Assembly (NCBI GenBank): GCA_013297655.1
Contig: JAAFHV010000002.1
Location: 50,375-114,374 of the forward strand
Reading direction: 5' to 3'
From: Myxococcales bacterium
GTDB lineage: Bacteria > Myxococcota_A > Polyangia > Polyangiales > Polyangiaceae
DNA: 64,000 nucleotides
The position numbers were made by a program, and so were the translations under genes. The notes below the pieces were generated by a model. That model was given only the letters and a program-made list of their open reading frames with translations, did no database searches and had not been told where the DNA came from. The number at the start of each line of letters is the position of its first letter. The stretch's first letter is position 1. Below, in pieces: positions 55,202-63,731 of the stretch.

Positions 55202-55999
55202 ATGGCTTCCCGCGGCACCCGTCTGTTCGTCACGGCTCTCGTCCTCGGCACGCTCGCGATCGCTTGCACCGATCTTCGCGACGACGGGTTCACCGGCCAA
55301 ATCACCCATCGCTGCGCCACACCGAAGGGCTGCGACGAGGCCCTGACCGACGCAAAAGCGCGCCTCGCCAAGTGCGCCGATCCCGCGTCCGGTGAGTGCC
55401 TCTCGGTGAAAGAGGACGTCGCGTCCGTCGAGCGCCTGAACAAGCGCCACCTCGACGAGGCCGCCGCTCGCGCCGCCTCCGCCAAGCAGGCCGACGAGGC
55501 GATGGCCAAAGCGCGCGCCGCGGACGACGCCATCAAGTCGAACCAGAAGACGCTCGAAGAGGTGACCACCGGCCACTCGGCCGATTTGCACACCGCCCTC
55601 GCCGACTGCCGCGCCACCGCCGACATGGCCAAGTGCGACAACGGCAGCCCCACGCCTAGCGAAAAGGCCGAGTGCCTCACGAACTGCCAACAGTTCGGCG
55701 CGCAGCGCTCGGAAGACCTGTTTCGCCTCATGCTTCGCGCCTGCACCGAAACGGCGGAGGCCGATCCGAAGCACACGAACTGCCTCGTCGACGGCCGCGT
55801 CTGGTCCCCCCGCACCCGCGCCGACGAGTGCTCCAAGAAGTGCGCCTCCCTCGCCGCGAAGCTCCACACGTGGGCCAGCGCGAAGGTGAAATGCTGCGAC
55901 GGCGCGCCCGCGCCCAAGTGCCGAAACGCGGAGCTTCGAACCGACTGCTGCGAAGGCCACAAGGGCATCTGCCCCGAGCCGAAGCCCCAAGATCCCTGA
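55202..55999 (+). CDS. Cys-rich lipoprotein
   Basis: Encodes 265 residues. Signal ending TLAIAC (lipobox). A Lys/Ala/Asp-rich coiled coil (about 60-125, KQADEAMAKARAADD) is followed by a domain with at least twelve cysteines in pairs (CLTNCQQF, CSKKCASL, KCCDG, DCCEGHKG), likely disulfide-bonded. No family recognised. Small gene downstream of the 54826 gene on the same strand, 58 bases apart. Confidence 0.68.
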   Translation: MASRGTRLFVTALVLGTLAIACTDLRDDGFTGQITHRCATPKGCDEALTDAKARLAKCADPASGECLSVKEDVASVERLNKRHLDEAAARAASAKQADEAMAKARAADDAIKSNQKTLEEVTTGHSADLHTALADCRATADMAKCDNGSPTPSEKAECLTNCQQFGAQRSEDLFRLMLRACTETAEADPKHTNCLVDGRVWSPRTRADECSKKCASLAAKLHTWASAKVKCCDGAPAPKCRNAELRTDCCEGHKGICPEPKPQDP

Positions 56000-56225
56000 G
56001 CTTCGCGACGCCCCGGAAAAGCGCGTCGTGTGGTCGCGCGAGCGCGTTGCAAACACGTATTCAGGTGTGGGCATGTCCCACTCGCGACGAGAGGGATCGC
56101 CGGCTCAAGGGCTGGATCGCGGGGACCCCGCGATCGCGTGGATCCGGCTTATTTTCCAGCGTTTGGTGATGTTAGGTCTGCTGAGAGGGGCGGCCCGGTT
56201 CGTGCACCGAGACCTGTCGCCCTCC

Positions 56226-57713
56226 ATGTCTTCTCCCCCCGTCCTTTCCGTTTCCCGCCGCCAGGTCCGTCCGGTGACTGCCTCCGAAGCGGTGACCCTC
56301 CGGATCGATCGTGACGAGCTCCGCGCTGCGGGTCGGCGCGCCCACTCGGCTGGCAAGCTGAGCGACGAGCAGCTCGCGCGGATCGAGGCCTTGTGCGAAG
56401 GCGAGCCCGCTCCCTCCGGGAAGCCCACCGTCGATCTCGCGGATGGCTCCATCTCGTCCGAGCTCGATCTCGACAGCGTCGAGGTGGAGTGGGTCAACGT
56501 CCCGTTTCCGCAAGGAGGGCTCGTCTCGTCGCCTCCTCCTCCTATGCCGCGCGTGGGCGAGATCTCGGCAGAGTGGCTCTCGGATTCGCTCGTCATCGAG
56601 GGCGAAGCTTCGGGCGCGTTCCTCTCGGACTCGGTGGTCGTCGAAGGCGATCGGTCGGTCCAGTGGCTCGGCGATTCGGCCGTGATCGAAGCTGAGCAGT
56701 CAGCGCAGTGGCTCGGCGATTCGCAGATCCTCGAGGGCGAAGACTCGGCGGTGTTTCTCGGCGACTCTGCCGTCATCGAGCAAGTCGAGGCGCCCGTTCT
56801 CGTGTCCGCGCGCGCCGCGCTCGAGAGCTTCGTGCCGCACGAGGAGTGGCCCCCTTCTTCCGTGCCCGCGTCCGACGAAGCGCCCTCGCTCCCGCGCGCG
56901 CACCTCACGCCGGCACCCGCTCCCTACAACGACGACAGCGCCGCGCCCGCGCCCGCGCAGTGGGACTGGGCATCGAGGCAACCTTCGTCGGATTGGGCTC
57001 CCGCTCCGTCGTCGGATTGGGCCCCCGCTGCGAATCAGGATTACCGCGCGAGCCACGGCCGCATGGAAGCGGCTCGCTACCCGGGCGACGACGGCGCCGC
57101 CGAAGAGGACGCGTGCGTCACGAACCAGCCCGAAGGTTGGGCGCACGTGGGCACCTCCGTGGTGGGTCGAGTGGAATCTCCGTGGTCGGACGATAAGGCC
57201 ATTACGCTGCCCCCTCCGCGCGCGCACGCCGCGCTGCCCCTCGTGCCCACTCCGCCCGCTCCGTCGCCGCGCGCGATGCTCGCCGCGGAGCGCTTCGATC
57301 GGGTTGACCCGGCGCCGATGCGCATCCCGTCGCGCCACGGTCTGCCCACGCGCAACGGGACGTTGCTCTCCGCGCAGCCGAGCGCGGCGAGCGTTTCGTC
57401 CGGGTTCGCGCCGCTGCACGCTGGCACCAAGCTCCGGAAGCCGCTCGTCGCCGGCGACGCGTCGGCGGTGCTCGCGGGCCAACCCGCGGCCGATCCCAAC
57501 TCGATCACCGCAAAATATCCCTGGCTCGGGCCCGTGCTCTTCGCGGCGGCGCTCATCCTCGGGCTCATCGGTGAGTGGATGATCTCGTCCGCTCCTGCGG
57601 CTCCTCCGGTCGCGGCGGCGGTGCCAAAAGCGGAGACGGCGCAGGTGGTGCAACCCTCGTCGCTCTCGACCCCGTCCATCACGCTCGTCGCCGCGCCGGC
57701 CAACGTGCGCTGA
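56226..57713 (+). CDS. membrane protein with five 15-residue beta-type repeats
   Basis: Encodes 495 residues from ATG 56226 (upstream frame continues to 56028 with no start site). Residues 114-188 are five tandem 15-residue units of the form S-x-x-W/F-L-S/G-D-S-x-V-I-E-G-E/D-x (for example SAEWLSDSLVIEGEA and SAVFLGDSAVIEQVE). Each unit has alternating hydrophobic residues like a beta-helix rung. Then a long Pro/Ala/Ser-rich part to about 430, one membrane helix (434-453, LGPVLFAAALILGLIGEW) and a short tail. No known family; could be a scaffold or polar-localisation protein. Confidence 0.7.
   Translation: MSSPPVLSVSRRQVRPVTASEAVTLRIDRDELRAAGRRAHSAGKLSDEQLARIEALCEGEPAPSGKPTVDLADGSISSELDLDSVEVEWVNVPFPQGGLVSSPPPPMPRVGEISAEWLSDSLVIEGEASGAFLSDSVVVEGDRSVQWLGDSAVIEAEQSAQWLGDSQILEGEDSAVFLGDSAVIEQVEAPVLVSARAALESFVPHEEWPPSSVPASDEAPSLPRAHLTPAPAPYNDDSAAPAPAQWDWASRQPSSDWAPAPSSDWAPAANQDYRASHGRMEAARYPGDDGAAEEDACVTNQPEGWAHVGTSVVGRVESPWSDDKAITLPPPRAHAALPLVPTPPAPSPRAMLAAERFDRVDPAPMRIPSRHGLPTRNGTLLSAQPSAASVSSGFAPLHAGTKLRKPLVAGDASAVLAGQPAADPNSITAKYPWLGPVLFAAALILGLIGEWMISSAPAAPPVAAAVPKAETAQVVQPSSLSTPSITLVAAPANVR
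56565..56789 (+). repeat. 45-bp coding repeats, five copies
   Basis: Five in-frame 45-base units encoding the 15-residue motif described in the gene entry. DNA identity is moderate, so the repeats are not recent. Confidence 0.75.
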
Positions 57714-57774
57714 ATCATGCGCGCGCCGCGCCATACCCGCTGGGTGGCGCGCCTGATCTTCGTGCGTCGTACGA

Positions 57775-58521
57775 CTACGGCGTGAGCAACACGTGGTCGA
57801 ACCCGACGATCGATCTCGAGTTGCCTGAATTTGCCAAGACTCCGACCATGAAGCCGTCCGCCCCCGAGAGGTCGATGCTCACCCTCGCGACGCCGACCGC
57901 CACGCCCGCGGGGGAGATGTCGAGCTCGTAGGAGGTGGGGAGGCTGGCGATGGCGCCGGCGACGGCACCACCTTTATCGACTTCGAGTGCGCCACCCCGC
58001 GCGCGAACCGAGACGAAGCCCGTGGTCTGCCCTGGGGTCGAGATGCGAATGATCTCGATCGCGCTCGCCGTCTGCACGTTCATCACACGAACCCTCAAGC
58101 GGAAGGCATCGCTGCTCTTCGGGACGGACCACCACCACGTCTCCGCTGCGCTCGCGACCGAAACCGTGAGCGCTCCGTTCTTCACGAGCACCGCCGGGCT
58201 ACCAGACAGCGTCGGCGACAGCACCATCGGATTGCCGCTCTCGAAATACGCGAGACGGTCGTCGTCGAAGTCCGCGCACCGTGACGCCGTCGCGTGGGCG
58301 CTGCAAAAGCGCGGCGTGGCGGCGTCGACCCCGCTCGACGCGTCTTCGGTGGGGGAAATGCCGCCGTCCGAAGGCGGAAGGGCCCCGTCCTGGAAGGGAG
58401 GGCTCGTCGTCGCCGCGTCGGCCGGCGCTCCCCCTTCGACCTCGCCACCCACCGTTCCGAACGTGGTGCACGCCCCTACGAAGGCGAGAGGGAAGAGAGC
58501 GAGCACCCGCGCGGCGATCAT
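57775..58521 (-). CDS. secreted lamin-G-like lipoprotein
   Basis: Encodes 248 residues from ATG 58521 (GTG 58527 is less likely). Signal ending AFVGAC (lipobox); Asp/Ala/Gly/Pro-rich linker to about 80; Cys pair (FCSAHATASRC), then a beta-rich domain with DFDDDRLAYFESGNP and WWWSVPKSSDAFRLRVRV. The linker style and the DDF motif resemble the gene at 35-904, so the two are distant paralogues. Surface location inferred; no catalytic residues. Confidence 0.68.
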   Translation of the reverse strand: MIAARVLALFPLAFVGACTTFGTVGGEVEGGAPADAATTSPPFQDGALPPSDGGISPTEDASSGVDAATPRFCSAHATASRCADFDDDRLAYFESGNPMVLSPTLSGSPAVLVKNGALTVSVASAAETWWWSVPKSSDAFRLRVRVMNVQTASAIEIIRISTPGQTTGFVSVRARGGALEVDKGGAVAGAIASLPTSYELDISPAGVAVGVARVSIDLSGADGFMVGVLANSGNSRSIVGFDHVLLTP

Positions 58522-58826
58522 ATCCACGAGACTAGAGCGCCGAACCGCTTAGTGACCGAGGATTTTCGCCGAGTTGCGAGCCGTGCGAGGCGCGACGACG
58601 ACGGTACAGGGCCGCAAGTCCCTGACGAGGGACGAGTCCTACTGCTGCTAGCCGAGGAGGAGCAACGAAGCACGGCGACGCAAATCGGCGAAAAGCCGAC
58701 CGAATGAAGCGGTTCGGTGCTCTAGCTCTCGTCCGCGCACCCGCACGGGACGTGATGAATGCAATAGACAGTTAATGGTCAGAGACGTTTTCTCGACCCG
58801 GCAGGCGTGGCTGCTACGGTGCGCTC
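58522..58826. other. gene-free stretch containing repeat copy 2
   Basis: 305 bases between divergent genes. The repeat copy occupies 58587-58725. The rest should hold two promoters; no clear motif seen. Confidence 0.5.
58587..58725 (-). repeat. interspersed non-coding repeat, copy 2
   Basis: Minus-strand sequence aligns with 49491-49610. Perfect hairpin GTCCCT-GACG-AGGGAC at 58618-58633, followed on the minus strand by ACTT and preceded by TAGCAGCAGTAGGAC as in copy 1. It has two extra blocks (TCATTCGGT and GCTCCTCCTC) not in copy 1. The element starts at CTAGAGCAC near 58725. Confidence 0.72.
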
Positions 58827-59213
58827 ATGGCACTTCACCTTTGCGCTTCTTGTTCCCGCCACGTCAAAACCGCAGAAGCGGCCTGTCCGTTCTGCGGAGC
58901 TACGGCGTTCGCGCCCGTGCCGCGACCCAAATCGCGAGCCACTCGCGCGGCGATGGTCTTCGGGAGCGCGGTGATGGTGAGCGCGGCCGTCGCGTGCAGC
59001 GACGACGTTTCTCCGGCCGCCCTCTATGGTTCTTTCCCCTCCGACGCGGGTACCCAACAGGACGACGCCTCGGCCGTCGCGCTCTACGGGGTCCCCTCCG
59101 ACGGCGCGATCCCCCCCACGGACGCCGCCGCCGATGACGCCGCCGACGCGGGCCAAGACACCTCGCCGGTCGCGCTCTACGGTGCCGTCCCGGCCGACGC
59201 CGCGAGCGACTGA
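58827..59213 (+). CDS. zinc-ribbon membrane protein with ALYG repeats
   Basis: Encodes 128 residues. CASCSRHVKTAEAACPFCGA at the N-terminus is a CxxC-x(n)-CxxC zinc ribbon. One hydrophobic helix follows (about 42-57, MVFGSAVMVSAAVAC). Then three spaced units ALYG-x-(F/V)P-(S/A)D (ALYGSFPSDAG, ALYGVPSDG, ALYGAVPADA) separated by Asp/Ala-rich linkers. Repeats of this form occur in other myxobacterial small proteins; function unknown. ATG start, weak ribosome binding site. Confidence 0.72.
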   Translation: MALHLCASCSRHVKTAEAACPFCGATAFAPVPRPKSRATRAAMVFGSAVMVSAAVACSDDVSPAALYGSFPSDAGTQQDDASAVALYGVPSDGAIPPTDAAADDAADAGQDTSPVALYGAVPADAASD

Positions 59214-59325
59214 TCACGATCCCGCGCGCTGGGCTGCATCTTCGCACGCGACGGCGGTGGTGCTCGTGAACGCGCGAGCGACGGGATCCACGGGCCGCTC
59301 GCCGTCGCGTGTAAGCTCGTAGCGC

Positions 59326-60129
59326 GTGCTCTCCGCGATTCGTGCAGGATACACCAAACGAAGCCTCGGTGCGTTGGCGAGCCTCGTCGCGCTCTACGCG
59401 CTGGTGGTCCTCGTTTGGCCCGATCTCTTCGATTTTTCGGCTGAAGATCCCTTGTTTTGCGCGCTCTGGCTCATCATGAGCGCGCTCCTCTGTTTTCGCG
59501 TCGAGCCCTCGCGCGACCTGCTCCTCGCGATCGTCGCGCTCGGCGGCGGCCTCACGATCGAGGCCTGGGGCACGGTCACCAATCTCTGGACGTACGACAC
59601 CGCCGAGCGCCCCCCGCTCTGGATCGTGCCCGCGTGGCCGGTCGCGACCCTCGCGATCGATCGTCTCGGCCGTCTCGTCGCTCCGCGCATCCCGAGCCAG
59701 CTCGCGCGCGGCACGCGCCCCGTCCTCCTCGTGTTCGTCGTGTGGATGATCGTCTTCGCGCGGCCCACCTGGTCCATGCCGGCCACGTGGGGCGTCGTGG
59801 TCTTCATGCTGCTCGTGGTGGCGACCACGCGCGAGCCACGGGAAGACATGGCGCTCTTCGTCGCCGGCGCCGGCCTCGGGATCTTCCTCGAGTACTGGGG
59901 CACGAGCCGCGCGTGTTGGACCTACTACGACAAGGCCATTCCACCCCCCGTCGCCGCCTTCGCCCACGGCTTCGCGAGCGTCGCGTTCCAGCGAGGGGCG
60001 CGCGTCATCGAGCAAATTCGGCAGAGAAGAATAGCCGCAGCGACACGACGAGTCCCCCCCGGCCCCGTACACCCGCCCCCCGCCGCCCCCTCCGCGCGCC
60101 TGACCCTCAAATCCCCTTCGCGCTCGTGA
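59326..60129 (+). CDS. multipass membrane protein of unknown function
   Basis: Encodes 267 residues (GTG start, no strong SD). Six or seven membrane helices, for example ALASLVALYALVVLVWPDL, ALWLIMSALLCF, LLLAIVALGGGLTIEAW, PVLLVFVVWMIVFA, WGVVVFMLLVVATT and ALFVAGAGLGIFLEYWG. Two Trp-rich loops (EAWGTVTNLWTYDTAERPPLW and EYWGTSRACWTYYDKA) look like an internal duplication of a Trp-Gly-Thr-(x)5-Trp-x-Tyr motif, which may mark two homologous halves with a buried substrate site. Basic Pro-rich tail. It overlaps the convergent DUF3592-like gene by 23 bases. Confidence 0.68.
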   Translation: MLSAIRAGYTKRSLGALASLVALYALVVLVWPDLFDFSAEDPLFCALWLIMSALLCFRVEPSRDLLLAIVALGGGLTIEAWGTVTNLWTYDTAERPPLWIVPAWPVATLAIDRLGRLVAPRIPSQLARGTRPVLLVFVVWMIVFARPTWSMPATWGVVVFMLLVVATTREPREDMALFVAGAGLGIFLEYWGTSRACWTYYDKAIPPPVAAFAHGFASVAFQRGARVIEQIRQRRIAAATRRVPPGPVHPPPAAPSARLTLKSPSRS

Positions 60130-60985
60130 ACACGATCCACGCGCCGACGATGGATGCGAAATACACGAGTCCCGCGAGCGTGATCGCGCGCGACCGTACG
60201 AGCTCCGGTCTCGTGTTTCCCAGGGTGGCCGCATAAAGCACGAGGCCGATCGGCCCCACGCCCGCTCCGTCGCGACGGGCGTACGCCGCTATCCGCACGA
60301 CGTGCTCGAGCACCGGGAAGAAGGGCAGGAAGAGCAGCGTCTCCACGAGCGACACGACGAGCCATGGAGGACCACCGAGAGGTCGCGCTCCGAAAGCGGC
60401 CTCGTGCACCGCGCGCACCTTCGGATCGGCGTTCACTCCGAGCGTGACGAGCAAGAGCACGAGCGCGACCACCCGCGCGACGAGGCGCAGATCGGGCTGC
60501 GGTGGCCGCTCCCCCCGCGCGAGGCGCCGGAGCCGCGTGTGCGCGAGCGCGCCGATGCCCACGAAGAACGTGCCCATTCCGAGCAGAATTCGTGGATAGA
60601 ACACGCGGTTCGCCGCGGCCTCGCGCGCGGCACCGTCACCGGTCTCTCCGGGTCGCGAGAAGCTCGGCACCTCGGGGAGGACGCGAACCGGGAGCGTAGC
60701 GCCGAGGGGCAACGGGGCGGCCTCGCGCGCCACGTTCCAGCGGTACGTGACCCCGTCGAGGTCGTACGCGTAGTGCGTATACCGGCTCGTCTCCGCCGAG
60801 GTCACGATCGCGTTCACGCGAATCCCATGATCCGCGAGCGCGTCGAGGCGACGGGCCTGTCGCTCGAACAAGAGGAAGAAGAGCGCCGGCACCACGAAGG
60901 CGAGCGCGAACGCGACGAACCGCGCGCGAACGAGGCCGGTGCGTTGCCGCGCGACGAGCTCGATCGCCGCGGCGTCGGGAGGCAT
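60107..60985 (-). CDS. DUF3592-like membrane protein
   Basis: Encodes 292 residues. Membrane helices at about 21-38, 131-148, 176-195, 217-240 and 270-287. Between helix 1 and 2 lies a beta domain with GIRVNAIVTSAETSRYTHYAYDLDGVTYRWNVA, which resembles DUF3592 (an extracellular beta domain with YxYxVxG pattern). Function unknown; often in membrane proteins of many bacteria. ATG start. Convergent overlap with the 59326 gene. Confidence 0.68.
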   Translation of the reverse strand: MPPDAAAIELVARQRTGLVRARFVAFALAFVVPALFFLLFERQARRLDALADHGIRVNAIVTSAETSRYTHYAYDLDGVTYRWNVAREAAPLPLGATLPVRVLPEVPSFSRPGETGDGAAREAAANRVFYPRILLGMGTFFVGIGALAHTRLRRLARGERPPQPDLRLVARVVALVLLLVTLGVNADPKVRAVHEAAFGARPLGGPPWLVVSLVETLLFLPFFPVLEHVVRIAAYARRDGAGVGPIGLVLYAATLGNTRPELVRSRAITLAGLVYFASIVGAWIVFTSAKGI

Positions 60986-61109
60986 CTGCGCGGGCTCACG
61001 GTACAGCGCGAGGCCCGAAGTTTACGGCGAGCCGAGGAATTGGCACGAAGAGAAGAGCGCGTCCGTCGCCGCGGTCGCACACATTTTCGGGCTCGTCCTT
61101 GCCGCCGGC

Positions 61110-61133
61110 AAAACATACCCTAAGGTATGTTTT
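61110..61133. promoter_or_regulatory. TetR-type operator upstream of DUF3995-tetR
   Basis: Perfect 10-bp arms AAAACATACC-CTAA-GGTATGTTTT, centred 27 bases before the ATG of the DUF3995-like gene. AT-rich, symmetric and the right size for a TetR dimer; the TetR gene is next in the operon. Confidence 0.82.
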
Positions 61134-61148
61134 TGAAAGGGACGAACC

Positions 61149-61592
61149 ATGGCGCTCTTCTCCTCGGCGGCGGCGATCCTCACGGCAGGCTCGCTCGTGG
61201 CCATCTCCGGATTGCATGTGTACTGGTGCCTCGGAGGGGTCTTTCCCGCGAAAAAGCGCGAGGATCTCGGCCCGACGGTGGTGGGTGGCCCACGTGGAAT
61301 GAAGATGCCGTCCGCTCCGATCACAGTGCTCGTCGCGGGGCTCTTCTTGGGCGCAGGGATCGTGCCCCTCGTCGCGAGCGGCGTCGTGCCCTTCGCGGCC
61401 CCAGCCGCGCTGGTGAAAGTAGCGACTCTCGGCATGGCGGGGGTGTTCCTCGCGCGTGGTCTCTATGGCTACGTCGATCGAAAGCTGCGCCCGGAGACGG
61501 TGGGTACCCCGTTCGAGATGCTCAATCGTCGGGTGTACTCGCCGCTGTGCCTCGCGCTCGCGGTCCTCACCGTCGCGTCCCTTTCTGCCTAA
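61149..61592 (+). CDS. DUF3995-like membrane protein
   Basis: Encodes 147 residues; GAAAGGGA 8 bases before the ATG. Four membrane helices with HVYWCLGGVFPAKKRED near the first and RGLYGYVDRKLRPETVGTPFEMLNRRVYSPLCLALA at the end, as in DUF3995 proteins (small four-helix membrane proteins, function unknown). First gene of an operon with a TetR regulator 30 bases downstream. Confidence 0.8.
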   Translation: MALFSSAAAILTAGSLVAISGLHVYWCLGGVFPAKKREDLGPTVVGGPRGMKMPSAPITVLVAGLFLGAGIVPLVASGVVPFAAPAALVKVATLGMAGVFLARGLYGYVDRKLRPETVGTPFEMLNRRVYSPLCLALAVLTVASLSA

Positions 61593-61622
61593 TCGGCGCG
61601 TATCGACGCTACGCTGGCCTTC

Positions 61623-62180
61623 GTGAAGCGTTCGCCCGAGCCGTGGCTCTCCGAGGGATTCGCCCTTTTGCGTACGAGCGGTGAAGAGGCGCTCACGGTG
61701 GACCGGCTGTGCCGCGCGCTAGGGAAAACGAAGGGCAGCTTCTATCACCACTTCGCGAGCGTGGAGGCTTACGCCGACGCCCTCCTCGCGCGGTGGGAGG
61801 CCGACGGCACCCAGATGCCAATCGACGTCTCGCGGAAGAAGGTATCCCCGAGCGAGCGCGCGAAGACCCTCGACGAGGTCGTGCGCGGCCTCGATCACGC
61901 CGTCGATCAGGCGATCCGTCGCTGGGCGACGCGTGATGCACGCGCGCGGGAGGTGCTCGCGCGGGTCGACGCGCGCCGCATCGCCTACATCGAAGAGATC
62001 CACCGCGCCGCTGGGCACGCCTCGCCGAAGACGCTCGCGATGCTCGAGTACTGCGCGCTCCTCGGCGCACAGCAGCTCTTCGCCGATCTCGCGTCGCCGC
62101 CTGCACGCGAGGTGGAGCGTGCCCTCCGTCGCGCCGTACGTGCGCTCGTCGCCTCGAGCTCCGCGGCGACGCGCGGTTGA
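61623..62180 (+). CDS. TetR family transcriptional regulator
   Basis: Encodes 185 residues (GTG start). HTH region AFALLRTSGEEALTVDRLCRALGKTKGSFYHHFASVEAYADALL with the GSFYHHFxSxEAY motif of TetR repressors. C-terminal ligand-binding domain follows. Co-transcribed with the DUF3995-like gene; the palindrome at 61110 is its likely site, giving negative autoregulation. Confidence 0.88.
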   Translation: MKRSPEPWLSEGFALLRTSGEEALTVDRLCRALGKTKGSFYHHFASVEAYADALLARWEADGTQMPIDVSRKKVSPSERAKTLDEVVRGLDHAVDQAIRRWATRDARAREVLARVDARRIAYIEEIHRAAGHASPKTLAMLEYCALLGAQQLFADLASPPAREVERALRRAVRALVASSSAATRG

Positions 62181-62217
62181 TCGGCGCCGCGGGACGAGAC
62201 TGAGTGCGGCAACGCGC

Positions 62218-62898
62218 TCAGCTCGGGGAGGCACCCTCGAACACGACGAGCTCGTCGACGACGACGAAGCCGAGCTTCTTCGCGAGCCGGAACGAGGGCG
62301 GATTGTCCGCGAGTGACTGCCAAACAGGCCGCTTTCCGCGCGCGTGGAAATGGCGAATCACGTGGCAGGCGCACGCCGCCGCGAGCCCGCGACCTCGATG
62401 CGCCTCGACCGTGTCGATCGACACGTCCCAGAGCGACTCGGTGATAGCTCCTGCGTAACAGAACGACGCGGGCTCGCCATTCACCCACGCGGCGGCGATC
62501 TCGCGGTCTTCGTCCAGAGCAGCGAGGAGCTCGTCGCGGAGGTCACTCGGGATCGCGGCTTCGCGCACGGCGCGCTCGCCGATCCACGCGACGAGCGCGC
62601 CGCAAGGCGGGAGGGAAGCGAGGCTCGGGAGGGTGTGAACCAGGATCTTTTTGCGGGTGAGGTGAGGGACGACGGCCGCCACGATCGCTTCGTGCTCTGG
62701 CGCGACGATCACGCTCTCGGCTTCGCGAACGGAAGCGACCAGCACGTCGCGCGCAGGAGGGCGCACCACGAACAGCGTGCCGTGCCCGTCGTCCACCGTC
62801 GCCTCGCCAGCATCGCGGCCTTCGAGGAGGCACGAGCGAGCCTCCACCCACCGCGGCGCGAGGGTGCTCGCGAGCAGAAGCTCCCGTGTGTCTTCCAT
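62218..62898 (-). CDS. GNAT family N-acetyltransferase
   Basis: Encodes 226 residues from ATG 62898 (GTG 62907 possible). The C-terminal half has the acetyl-CoA binding motif of GNAT enzymes: WDVSIDTVEAHRGRGLAAACACHVIRHF with the RGRGLA loop, then NPPSFRLAKKLGF. The N-terminal half has DDGHGTLFVVRPPARDVLVA. It transfers an acetyl group to an amine, substrate unknown. Its two-part structure suggests an FR47-like variant. Divergent from the lipoprotein gene, sharing 143 bases. Confidence 0.85.
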   Translation of the reverse strand: MEDTRELLLASTLAPRWVEARSCLLEGRDAGEATVDDGHGTLFVVRPPARDVLVASVREAESVIVAPEHEAIVAAVVPHLTRKKILVHTLPSLASLPPCGALVAWIGERAVREAAIPSDLRDELLAALDEDREIAAAWVNGEPASFCYAGAITESLWDVSIDTVEAHRGRGLAAACACHVIRHFHARGKRPVWQSLADNPPSFRLAKKLGFVVVDELVVFEGASPS

Positions 62899-63041
62899 GC
62901 CCTCCACGATGCCTCAGGGGGTCGGGTGCGTCGAGCCCGTTCGCCACTATGGCGCGACACGGATGGCGTACCTATGCGAATCGAGGGTTTACCTCTCGCG
63001 CGCGTGGCCGGCGGGCAGCGAGGGAGGTAGGCTCGTGAGCC

Positions 63042-63731
63042 ATGAACCTGCTCCCTCGGCTGCTCTTGGGTGTGCTCGTGGTGGGTTGCGCGAAGCCCGC
63101 CGATGCCCCGGTCGACCTCAAGGGGCCCGCGTCTGGCACGACGATCGCGCCGTCCGTGGACGCGAAAGACGCGAAGGACACGAAAGACGCGGGTTCCGTC
63201 GCGCTCGCGCTCGCGATCGAGCCCGCATCGGAAGAGCCGCCTTACGAGGGTCGCGTCGGCGCGGCGCCTTTCGTCTCGCGCTGTACGGGAGTGTCGCTCG
63301 TCATGGTCTCCGCGAAGCCAGACAAATACGCGGTCGACGTGGTGCTCGAGCTCCGGAACGACGGCCCCGCTCCGCTCGATCTGATGACCACCGACGACGG
63401 CTCGTGCCACGACATGCGTAACCCCGCTGTCACGTTCGACCTCACGCCGAACCAGCGCTCGATCCAGGCTCGCTGTGGAAACGTGAACGGCCTCACCGCG
63501 AACGACTTCGTCTCCCTCGCTCCCGGCATGCACCACAAGCTCGAGTGGATCCACGGGCCCACCCCCGCGAAGCGCGGTCGCTACACCATCCGCGCCACCT
63601 ACGAGAACGATCCGAACGCCGAGATCCTTCGCGGGCTCGCGGCGGCGCCGGAACCTGCGCTCGTGAAGCGCGCGCGGGCCACGGTCGCCTGCAGGGTCGT
63701 GAGCAACAGCCTCACGTTCGATTGGAAATAA
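63042..63731 (+). CDS. lipoprotein of unknown function
   Basis: Encodes 229 residues. Signal MNLLPRLLLGVLVVGC (lipobox Cys16). Linker with repeated KDAKDTKDA. A beta-rich domain (about 75-225) follows with four cysteines (SRCTG, GSCHDM, RCGNVNG, VACRV), including YAVDVVLELRNDGPAPLDL, which looks like an Ig-like domain of BsuPI/DUF11 style. No family assigned. The TAA stop directly precedes a 90-bp tandem repeat. Confidence 0.7.
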   Translation: MNLLPRLLLGVLVVGCAKPADAPVDLKGPASGTTIAPSVDAKDAKDTKDAGSVALALAIEPASEEPPYEGRVGAAPFVSRCTGVSLVMVSAKPDKYAVDVVLELRNDGPAPLDLMTTDDGSCHDMRNPAVTFDLTPNQRSIQARCGNVNGLTANDFVSLAPGMHHKLEWIHGPTPAKRGRYTIRATYENDPNAEILRGLAAAPEPALVKRARATVACRVVSNSLTFDWK

